Origin: Syntrophaceae bacterium UBA1163
GTDB lineage: Bacteria; Desulfobacterota; BSN033; UBA1163
Length of the DNA stretch: 12,461 nt
Direction of reading: 5' to 3'
Assembly (NCBI GenBank): GCA_002311635.1
Contig: DBZJ01000014.1
Span: 1-12,461, forward strand
Shown one piece after another: positions 1-5,589 of this stretch. The translations under genes were made by a program, and so were the position numbers. How positions within the stretch are numbered: position 1 is the first letter of the stretch; every line of letters starts with the position of its first letter. Under the pieces are notes generated by a model. The model was not told the DNA's origin. It was given only the letters and a program-made list of their open reading frames with translations, and did no database searches.

Positions 1-169
1 CATTTATTAATGAGGCATTAGGATTTGAGAGGCCATTTTAGGGTGGGAGTCGAACAGTAGAAATTGAATATCGACTTGGGGATGATCGCACTGCATCTCC
101 GTCGCGCTCTTAGGCCGGCGCCCTTGGGACCCAACTGAGAGAAATGCTGATGTTCATGGTAGGGGCCTG

Positions 170-184
170 TCTCCCGGCGGGAGA
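170..184 (-). terminator. GC-rich stem-loop just past the rimO stop
   Basis: TCTCCC-GGC-GGGAGA forms a perfect 6-bp stem with a 3-nt loop, beginning 3 bases beyond the rimO stop codon (CTA at 188-190 on the plus strand). No U-run follows it on the minus strand, so it is not a canonical Rho-independent terminator. It may instead pause RNA polymerase or protect the mRNA 3' end. The remaining non-coding bases 1-169 hold no gene, tRNA or repeat that I can recognise. Confidence 0.3.
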
Positions 185-187
185 GAT

Positions 188-1525
188 CTAAGGGAGGACT
201 CTCTCAATCTTGGCGACAAGGTCATAAGGGAGGGCTTGGGTGATTCGAGCTTCTACCCAATCACCCGGCTGAGCGCTTCCGTGCAGGAAAACAGAGCCAT
301 CGATCTCAGGGGCTTGTGTTTGAAGCCTCCCCCGTAGAACACCTCGTTCCCGTCGTGGTCCTTCTACGAGAACCACCTTCTTCTGGCCCGCCATTTCTTC
401 ATATTTTTTCAGAGAGATCGTTTTCTGAATCTCCATCAGGATTCTAAGACGTTCCCTCTTGACCCTCTCCGGGATGGGTTGAGAGAGTCTGGAGGCAGGC
501 GTTCCCTCTTCGGGAGAGAACATGAAGGCACCGAGGTGATCGAACTGAACCTCCTCCACAAAATCGAGGAGCGCGTTGAATTGGCATTCTTTTTCCCCGG
601 GGAAGCCGACGATCAAGGAGGTGCGCAGGCTGACGCCAGGGAGAAAGGTTCTAATCTTTCTTAAGAGACTCCGGATTTCTGTACCCTTTGATCTCCGGCC
701 CATTTGTCTGAGGATTTCATCATCGATGTGCTGGATGGGTAGATCGAGATACGGGCAAATTTTGTCTTCTTGGGCCATCCGTTCAAGAAGCCCATCGGTG
801 AAACGGTCTGCCGTGGGATTGGAATAGAGGATTCGGATCCAACGAAGTCCTGCTACCTTGACCAGGTTCTCAAGAAGTTTTTCTAAATTCGTCTCATCCT
901 TAAGATCTCTTCCATAGGCGGTCGTGTCTTGAGCGATCAGAATAAGTTCCTGAACCCCTTGATCCGCAAGTCTCCGGGCCTCGTCCACGACGGACCGAAG
1001 TTTTCTGCTTCGGTAACGACCCCTGATCCTCGGAACCGTGCAAAAGGTGCAGGCATTGGAACAACCCTCTGCAATCTTGAGGTAAGCGATGAAGGGAGAG
1101 GTGGAGAGAATGCGAGGTGTCTTTTCATCATAGAGGAAAGTGGATTTCGGGACAACGCTCTTGCGCTTCGTTTTTTGAGAGAGCAACTTTGGAAGGTTTT
1201 GAAACGCTCCGGTGCCGACGAAGAGGTCTACCTCGGGTAATTCCTTTTCCAAAACGTCTCCGTATCGTTGGGGGAGACATCCGGCAACGACGAGAAGACG
1301 GCAGCGGCCTTCCTTCTTAAGACCAGAAAGCTGAAGGACCGTTTCGACGGCCTCCTTCGTTGCGTCCTCGATAAAGGAGCAGGTATTGACGATGAGGACA
1401 TCAGCCTTTAAAGGATCCGTCGTCAGGAGATAGCCGTCTTTCGAAAGAAGGCCGAGGATCACTTCGGAATCGACGAGATTCTTGGGACATCCCAGGCTGA
1501 CAAGGCAAACTGCTTCTTTCATCAT
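188..1525 (-). CDS. rimO: Ribosomal protein S12 methylthiotransferase RimO
   Basis: This 445-residue protein is a methylthiotransferase of the MiaB/RimO family. RimO is a cytoplasmic radical-SAM enzyme that adds a methylthio group to the beta-carbon of a conserved aspartate of ribosomal protein S12. The N-terminal UPF0004 domain (about residues 5-125) carries the three cysteines for the auxiliary iron-sulfur cluster: C13 in SLGCPKN, C49 in VNTCSF and C83 in VAGCLP. The radical-SAM cluster motif CxxxCxxC is C155, C159 and C162 (CSNACTFC). A TRAM-like domain closes the protein (about residues 375-445). The opening SLGCPKNLVDSE and the PRIRGRYRSR stretch favour RimO over MiaB. Length matches the family (about 440). 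The start is one of two adjacent ATGs at 1525 and 1522. A later start would remove the cluster ligand C13. There is no clear Shine-Dalgarno, and the promoter suggests leaderless translation. The gene is transcribed alone, divergently from the flavoprotein gene to its right. Confidence 0.95.
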   Translation of the reverse strand: MMKEAVCLVSLGCPKNLVDSEVILGLLSKDGYLLTTDPLKADVLIVNTCSFIEDATKEAVETVLQLSGLKKEGRCRLLVVAGCLPQRYGDVLEKELPEVDLFVGTGAFQNLPKLLSQKTKRKSVVPKSTFLYDEKTPRILSTSPFIAYLKIAEGCSNACTFCTVPRIRGRYRSRKLRSVVDEARRLADQGVQELILIAQDTTAYGRDLKDETNLEKLLENLVKVAGLRWIRILYSNPTADRFTDGLLERMAQEDKICPYLDLPIQHIDDEILRQMGRRSKGTEIRSLLRKIRTFLPGVSLRTSLIVGFPGEKECQFNALLDFVEEVQFDHLGAFMFSPEEGTPASRLSQPIPERVKRERLRILMEIQKTISLKKYEEMAGQKKVVLVEGPRRERGVLRGRLQTQAPEIDGSVFLHGSAQPGDWVEARITQALPYDLVAKIERVLP

Positions 1526-1531
1526 CTTAGT

Positions 1532-1560
1532 ATTATACCCGACGGATCGTCATTATCCAA
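1532..1560 (-). promoter_or_regulatory. rimO promoter (perfect -10, probable leaderless start)
   Basis: On the minus strand TTGGAT (1560-1555) and a perfect TATAAT (1537-1532) are separated by exactly 17 bp. The -35 matches the sigma-70 consensus at three of six positions (TTG). Counting seven bases from the end of the -10 puts +1 at 1525, which is the A of the first rimO ATG. No purine-rich ribosome site lies between the -10 and the ATG (only ACTAAG), which agrees with a leaderless message. Confidence 0.55.
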
Positions 1561-1584
1561 CGAGGCGCCTCTCAGAGGGCGAAG

Positions 1585-1606
1585 CCTGAACCTTCAGTGG
1601 TTCAGG
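1585..1606. repeat. Perfect 8-bp inverted repeat in the divergent rimO/flavoprotein spacer
   Basis: CCTGAACC (1585-1592) and GGTTCAGG (1599-1606) are exact inverted repeats around a 6-nt centre, TTCAGT. The palindrome lies 25 bp upstream of the rimO -35 and 26 bp upstream of the flavoprotein -35, almost midway between the two divergent promoters. It could be an operator for a dimeric regulator or a remnant hairpin. No T-run follows on either strand, so a terminator is unlikely. I cannot name a regulator. Confidence 0.4.
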
Positions 1607-1631
1607 AGCTTGCTCTATCAATAAAAAATAA

Positions 1632-1661
1632 TTCAAATTGTGTGAAGGATTATGGTATAAA
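1632..1661 (+). promoter_or_regulatory. Putative promoter of the L-2-hydroxyglutarate-oxidase-like gene
   Basis: TTCAAA (1632-1637) and TATAAA (1656-1661) are separated by 18 bp. The -10 is preceded by TGG, giving an extended -10 (TGGTATAAA). Transcription would begin near 1668, leaving a 26-nt leader that contains the purine-rich ribosome site GGAAAGGAA (1679-1687). This geometry excludes the upstream TTG at 1667 as the start codon and supports ATG 1694. Confidence 0.45.
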
Positions 1662-1693
1662 TCTTTTTGTCGAATTCCGGAAAGGAATTATCC

Positions 1694-2743
1694 ATGGAAG
1701 TAGCTGTCATCGGTGGAGGAATTGTGGGATGTCATATTGCCTATCGTTTGGCGAACGAGGGAATGGAGGTTACTCTTCTCGAAAAGGAGAAGGCCTTAGG
1801 GGAACACACGAGCACACGAAACAGCGGTGTGATTCATGGAGGGATTTACTATCCTCCAGGGTCCCTCAAGGCCCGACTATGCGTTCGGGGTCGCCATTTG
1901 ACGTATGAATTTCTGCAGGTCCACGACATCCCCCATTGGAAATGCGGCAAGATGATTGTGGCCCTGGTGGGTTCGGAAATAAAGGCATTGGAAGACCTCG
2001 GAAAGCGAGGGGAGGAGAACGGTGTTGAAAACCTGAGACTATTGGATGAGTCCGAGGTGCGAAAGACTGAGCCCAGAGTCAGATGCGTTGCAGCCCTCCA
2101 CTCTCCTGAAACGGGGATTGTTGATATGGCTGCCTATATCAGGGTCATCGAAAGGGTGCTCAGAGGACTGGGGGTAACGATTGTAAAACAATGCAGGGTC
2201 CTGTCCGTTGAAGATCATCATCGTCTGACAACGACCCGAGGCGAGTTGAAGTTTGACATGATCATCAACGCAGCGGGACTTCACAGCGACAGCATTGCAA
2301 AGATGTGCGGCCTTGAGAGATACGAAATCATTCCTCACAAGGGCGATTATTATAATACGACCGAAGAGGTAACGAAAGGGTTAGTCTACCCTGTCCCGGA
2401 TTCCCCCTACTCCTTGGGAATTCATCTGACCCGAACGCTTGGAGAGGAGACTCTCATCGGCCCTTCAGCGATTCAAGTATCCGATAAAGAGGACTATGCG
2501 ATTAAGACTCCCAGAGAAGAATTTGAGAAAGGGGCCCTTGCCATGATTCCTGACTTTGATATCCAAAGAATCTATCCAGGCTATTCAGGCAATCGGCCCA
2601 AAGTCTACTGCCAGGGGGAGTTGCAAACAGATTTTGTGATATTGAAGCAAGAGACGGGAAGGATGCACCTTCTGGGAATTGAATCCCCGGGGTTGACGGC
2701 CGCCCCCGCCATCGCCGAATATGTCGCGAAGATCATGCAATGA
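1694..2743 (+). CDS. FAD-dependent oxidoreductase, L-2-hydroxyglutarate oxidase (LhgO) family
   Basis: This 349-residue flavoprotein belongs to the DAO superfamily and most resembles L-2-hydroxyglutarate oxidase/dehydrogenase, which oxidises L-2-hydroxyglutarate to 2-oxoglutarate and passes electrons to oxygen or quinones. Visible features are the FAD-binding GGGIVG (residues 7-12) with the ribose-contacting E30, the family block RNSGVIHGGIYYPPGSLKA (from R42, with conserved H48), IINAAGLHSD near residue 195, the GIHLTR...GPSA block near 240-260, and the C-terminal FAD-contact region GIESPGLTAAPAIAEY. It is shorter than E. coli LhgO (about 420), a difference I have not localised by alignment. 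ATG 1694 is chosen because AAGGA lies 7 nt upstream and GGGIVG falls close to the N-terminus. The in-frame TTG at 1667 lacks a ribosome site and sits at the predicted transcription start. The gene appears monocistronic, with stem-loops after it. The substrate is inferred from the family; another 2-hydroxyacid or an amine is possible. Confidence 0.8.
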   Translation: MEVAVIGGGIVGCHIAYRLANEGMEVTLLEKEKALGEHTSTRNSGVIHGGIYYPPGSLKARLCVRGRHLTYEFLQVHDIPHWKCGKMIVALVGSEIKALEDLGKRGEENGVENLRLLDESEVRKTEPRVRCVAALHSPETGIVDMAAYIRVIERVLRGLGVTIVKQCRVLSVEDHHRLTTTRGELKFDMIINAAGLHSDSIAKMCGLERYEIIPHKGDYYNTTEEVTKGLVYPVPDSPYSLGIHLTRTLGEETLIGPSAIQVSDKEDYAIKTPREEFEKGALAMIPDFDIQRIYPGYSGNRPKVYCQGELQTDFVILKQETGRMHLLGIESPGLTAAPAIAEYVAKIMQ

Positions 2744-2768
2744 ATGTCCCCAGACCTCCTCTCATTAC

Positions 2769-2816
2769 ACGGGTATGCCTGCGAAGTCGGTACCCGTATC
2801 GGCAATGGTCGCCGAT
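2769..2816 (+). terminator. Two abutting stem-loops after the LhgO-like gene
   Basis: The first hairpin pairs ACGGGTA (2769-2775) with TACCCGT (2791-2797) around a 15-nt loop. The second starts at the next base and pairs ATCGGC (2798-2803) with GCCGAT (2811-2816) around 7 nt. Both stems are perfect. No U-run follows directly; the T8 tract at 2847-2854 is about 30 nt away. The pair could form a non-canonical terminator or an mRNA 3'-end stabiliser insulating the LhgO-like gene from the next promoter. Confidence 0.4.
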
Positions 2817-2862
2817 CCTGATCTTGTCTCACGCGTCCAAGTTCTATTTTTTTTCTTGTCTA

Positions 2863-2890
2863 TTGACAAATCCAAGTTTCGTGGTAATTT
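2863..2890 (+). promoter_or_regulatory. Sigma-70-type promoter of the reductase-nth unit
   Basis: A consensus TTGACA (2863-2868) is followed after 16 bp by TAATTT (2885-2890), which is preceded by TGG, making an extended -10. A run of eight T (2847-2854) lies just upstream of the -35 and resembles an UP element. Predicted transcription start is near 2897, about 19 nt before the ATG at 2916. The leader contains the ribosome site AGGATAGGG (2905-2913). Confidence 0.6.
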
Positions 2891-2915
2891 TCTTGAGTAA
2901 GTTTAGGATAGGGCT

Positions 2916-4118
2916 ATGAATTGGGACTATGACGTGATTGTGGTGGGCGGAGGGCCAGGAGGGTCGACGGCGGCGAGGTCTTGTGCCGAGGCTGGGTTGA
3001 AAACGCTCATCATTGAGAAGGAACGATTGCCCAGATACAAGGTCTGCGGGGGTTGTCTTTCGACGAAAACCATTAATCTGCTCGGCTTCGATCTCAGTCC
3101 AGTGGTCGAGAACACCATCTACGGAGCAAAATTCACTTACTGCTCCAAAGATCCTTTTATCATCGAGTCCAAAGATCCCATTGCATTTTTGGTGATGAGA
3201 GATCGCTTCGATCAGCTCTTGGTCAATAAAGCGATTGAGAATGGAGCCGCCCTGCTGGAAGGCGAGAAAGTCAAGAGGACAGAAGAGAAGAATGGCGGGG
3301 TGGAGGTGGAATTGACAAAGGGGAGGAAGTTTCATTGTCGATATCTCATCGGTGCAGACGGAGCAGAGAGCATGGTCGCCAAGTCTTTATTCCTGCCGCC
3401 TCAGGGGAACCACGGAGGTGGGGTGGCGATAGAAAGTGAGATTGCCTTTGATTCATCGATCCATTTTCCGCCTGAGGAGCTTCAATTCATCAATTTGGAT
3501 TTCGGGAGGATTCCCAATGGCTACGGCTGGGTCTTTCCCAAAAAGGAATGGCTCTCTGTCGGGATTGGCGGAATGTTTAGAGAAACGAAGAGGATGAACC
3601 CTCGCCAATACCTCCAATCCTTCCTCAAGGGGCTGGATTACATCCCGGAAGGGAAGGCAGGAAAGGTCATGGGCCATCTTCTCCCTTCTTTTTACGATGA
3701 AAAACAGAAGGTCTCCGAGGGGAAAATTCTTCTTGTAGGCGATGCCGCCCATCTGATGGATCCTCTGCAGGGAGAGGGCATTTACTACGCCATTCGGAGT
3801 GGGATGCTGGCGGGCGAGGCCATCATGGAATGGAAAAAAGGGGGAATCGCTCCCTCGAATTATTATCAAAGGGCGGTTCATTCCGATATCTGCGGGAACC
3901 TGAAATGGGCGCTCATGTTGTCTCATTTCGTTTTTCGTTTTACGAAATTGGCTTATCGGACTCTGAAACGCTATCCCGAATTGGGCGAGTTCTATCTAAA
4001 GACGCTTGAGGGGAGAGAAACATATCGGGGGTTTGTGAGGACGGTCAAGACAGGGATCAAGGAATTTCTCAAAGGGCAGCTGAGTGGAAAGATTAAAGAA
4101 GCGATGGCAAAGATGTGA
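2916..4118 (+). CDS. Geranylgeranyl reductase family FAD-dependent oxidoreductase
   Basis: This 400-residue protein is a flavin oxidoreductase of the geranylgeranyl-reductase family (PHBH-like fold). Members saturate isoprenoid chains of chlorophyll, archaeal lipids or quinones; others act on unrelated substrates. The Rossmann FAD site is VGGGPGGS (residues 10-17), with E34 after the second strand. The family signature KVCGGCLS (42-49) follows, then LIGADGAES near residue 147, a substrate-domain block YGWVFPKKEWLSVGIGG, and the second FAD motif GDAAHLMDPLQGEGI starting at G275. Length agrees with the family (about 390-400). ATG 2916 is supported by AGGA 7 nt upstream and the immediate GxGxxG. 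No membrane segment is evident. The 3' end overlaps the endonuclease III gene by 35 nt, implying co-transcription. The real substrate is unknown: polyprenyl lipid, menaquinone side chain and other hydrophobic compounds are all possible, and no isoprenoid gene lies nearby to decide. Confidence 0.8.
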   Translation: MNWDYDVIVVGGGPGGSTAARSCAEAGLKTLIIEKERLPRYKVCGGCLSTKTINLLGFDLSPVVENTIYGAKFTYCSKDPFIIESKDPIAFLVMRDRFDQLLVNKAIENGAALLEGEKVKRTEEKNGGVEVELTKGRKFHCRYLIGADGAESMVAKSLFLPPQGNHGGGVAIESEIAFDSSIHFPPEELQFINLDFGRIPNGYGWVFPKKEWLSVGIGGMFRETKRMNPRQYLQSFLKGLDYIPEGKAGKVMGHLLPSFYDEKQKVSEGKILLVGDAAHLMDPLQGEGIYYAIRSGMLAGEAIMEWKKGGIAPSNYYQRAVHSDICGNLKWALMLSHFVFRFTKLAYRTLKRYPELGEFYLKTLEGRETYRGFVRTVKTGIKEFLKGQLSGKIKEAMAKM

Positions 4119-4773
4119 GGATCTAAAAACAAAAGTAAGAAGGATTACTCTCCTTCTGGAAAAGCAATACGGGATCCCCCGAAGAGAGCGTTCGGGGGAT
4201 CCTCTCGACATTCTCATCGGGACCATCCTTTCCCAGAATACCAACGATCGAAATCGAGACAAAGCCTATCAGAGACTGAGAACACGGTTTCCTCATTGGG
4301 AAGATGTCCTTGAGGCGAGAACAAGAAGTATCGTTTCAGCGATTCGACCGGGTGGGTTGGCTGGACAAAAGGCGAGGCGCATCCATGAAATCCTTCATTG
4401 GATCAAGGAGCGTGAAGAGAAAGTCAGTCTTGTCTTTCTGAAAAAGATGGGTTTCGAGGAAATTAAGAAAACGATTGGCGCGCTCAAAGGGATCGGCCCA
4501 AAGACGCTTCACTGTCTTCTTCTTTTTGGTTTGGGGAGAGAGGCGTTTCCGGTTGACACACATATCCTTCGGATTGGGAAACGTGTCGGTCTCCTCCCGG
4601 AATGGATGGGTGCAGAAAAGGCACACGCGTGGATCGTACCCTTCCTTCCAAAGGGAAAGTGTTTGTCGCTACACCTCAACCTGATCCGATTTGGGAGATC
4701 CGTCTGCAAGGCAAGAAAGCCGCAGTGTCACATCTGCTTTCTTACAAAGGAATGCCTTCATCCGATGAAATGA
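4084..4773 (+). CDS. nth: Endonuclease III-like DNA glycosylase/AP lyase
   Basis: This 229-residue protein is a member of the HhH-GPD base-excision repair family, which removes oxidised pyrimidines and cleaves the abasic site. The helix-hairpin-helix LKGIGPKT carries the catalytic lysine K140, and the catalytic aspartate is D158 in PVDTHILR. The K-to-D spacing of 18 equals that of E. coli Nth (K120/D138). Four cysteines, C208, C215, C218 and C224 (C-x6-C-x2-C-x5-C), form the [4Fe-4S] site near the C-terminus. All key residues are present. The N-terminal ILIGTILSQNTNDRN block resembles archaeal-type endonuclease III homologues more than E. coli Nth (LSAQATD), so the exact base specificity is uncertain. 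The start is GTG 4084: an in-frame TGA directly precedes it at 4081-4083 and no ATG, GTG or TTG follows nearby. The ribosome site is weak (AGGGCAG region), and the overlap with the upstream gene suggests translational coupling. Confidence 0.88.
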   Translation: MERLKKRWQRCEDLKTKVRRITLLLEKQYGIPRRERSGDPLDILIGTILSQNTNDRNRDKAYQRLRTRFPHWEDVLEARTRSIVSAIRPGGLAGQKARRIHEILHWIKEREEKVSLVFLKKMGFEEIKKTIGALKGIGPKTLHCLLLFGLGREAFPVDTHILRIGKRVGLLPEWMGAEKAHAWIVPFLPKGKCLSLHLNLIRFGRSVCKARKPQCHICFLTKECLHPMK

Positions 4774-4820
4774 ATAATCCCCCCTTTCCGTGCTGAAGCT
4801 GTGAGAAAATTCGGGGAGCC

Positions 4821-4980
4821 GGGCGGGCAAGAATATCTCCAAAGTTTTACAAATGCGGTCACTTGATAGGTGAAGCTAATAAGAGTGTGTAGGTGATCAA
4901 TGGATGTTAAAGTTATTTATTGTAAGTAGTCAACCTGAGAAAGTACCGCTGTAAAACTTTTTCGACATCCCTGCCCGCCC
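4821..4980. repeat. 160-bp intergenic element with long imperfect terminal inverted repeats
   Basis: The ends are exact inverted repeats: GGGCGGGCA (4821-4829) pairs with TGCCCGCCC (4972-4980). After 11 poorly matched bases on each side, AAAGTTTTACA (4841-4851) pairs perfectly with TGTAAAACTTT (4950-4960). Further inward GCGGT (4855-4859) pairs with ACCGC (4945-4949) and ACTT (4861-4864) with AAGT (4941-4944), leaving a 76-nt centre. The whole can fold as a long cruciform or hairpin. There is no coding sequence, and I see no clear target-site duplication (flanks GGAGCC and TTTGCA). Its size and design suggest a MITE or REP-like repeat, but a structured RNA or long terminator is also possible. 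It occupies most of the gap between nth and the DUF2062 gene; the rest of 4774-5037 shows nothing else. Confidence 0.55.
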
Positions 4981-5037
4981 TTTGCAGTGGGGACAATTAT
5001 TTCACACTTTCGCTTTGATAAAGGGGGGCTGGGGGAT

Positions 5038-5544
5038 TTGGGATGGTATGATCGGTTGCGCCCTTTAAAAGATCTCCTTAAAAAACTTCTTCATATCGAA
5101 GATACGCCTGAAAGGACGGCCCTGGCCTATGCCGTCGGCATCTTCCTGGGGTTTTCTCCATTCTTGGGTGTTCATAGCCTTGTCGCTTTGGCGATTGCCT
5201 TTCTATTCGGGTTGAACCGGGTGGCCATTCTCTTAGGAGTCTGGACAAACGGGCCCTGGTGGATCGTCCCTTTTTATATGGTTGCCACTTGGGTTGGGAT
5301 GCGTGTGACGGGGTTTTGGATGGACTGGACAACACTCAAAGAAATTTTTCAATTGGGATTGGATCGAGGATTTATGGGTTCTCATTTTTGGAGTCGTGTT
5401 GTTTCGCAAAGGGGTCTTTTTCTCTCTTTTAATATCGGTTCATTAATTCTCTGCACCCTCCTCAGTTTCATTGCCTATCCTCTCTCGCTGAAGTGGATAC
5501 GATTCTACCGCCATAAGAGAGGGAAGGACAAAGGAGTATCCTGA
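5038..5544 (+). CDS. DUF2062 family small integral membrane protein
   Basis: This 168-residue membrane protein has the DUF2062 signature: an amphipathic N-terminus ending in IEDTPERTALAYAVG, then FLGFSPFLGVHSL, a hydrophobic hairpin with GLNR, the NGPWWIVPFYMVATWVG segment, and a last hydrophobic stretch near residues 125-150 (FLSFNIGSLILCTLLSFIAYPL) followed by a basic tail. The molecular function of the family is not established; some members are fused to or sit near glycosyltransferases and lipid genes. I prefer TTG 5038, which has AAGGGGGG (5021-5028) at a suitable distance. The longer frame from GTG 4987 has no ribosome site and would start 7 bases from the end of the inverted-repeat element. 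The stop is 45 nt before mfd, so the two are probably co-transcribed. Confidence 0.75.
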   Translation: MGWYDRLRPLKDLLKKLLHIEDTPERTALAYAVGIFLGFSPFLGVHSLVALAIAFLFGLNRVAILLGVWTNGPWWIVPFYMVATWVGMRVTGFWMDWTTLKEIFQLGLDRGFMGSHFWSRVVSQRGLFLSFNIGSLILCTLLSFIAYPLSLKWIRFYRHKRGKDKGVS

Positions 5545-5589
5545 TATCCTACCGGCCTTGACACCTATCCTCTTTTAATTGAAGAATTA

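Noticed and set aside
82..138. 18-codon ATG-started frame in the non-coding left end
   Set aside because: It is very short, has no convincing ribosome site, no recognisable peptide feature, and no second line of evidence.
1..187. Possible tRNA or structured RNA at the left edge (GGAGTCGAA-like stretch)
   Set aside because: No acceptor stem, anticodon arm or T-loop can be assembled, and no CCA end is found.
1667..1693. TTG start for the LhgO-like protein
   Set aside because: It coincides with the predicted transcription start and lacks a ribosome site; ATG 1694 fits both.
2844..3335. 163-codon minus-strand frame over the reductase promoter and 5' end
   Set aside because: It lies opposite a well-supported promoter and conserved flavoprotein coding sequence, and its translation shows no known motif.
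5558..5563. TTGACA hexamer just before mfd, as a possible promoter -35
   Set aside because: No -10-like sequence lies 15-19 bp downstream (the expected position reads GAAGAA), so it is probably a chance match.
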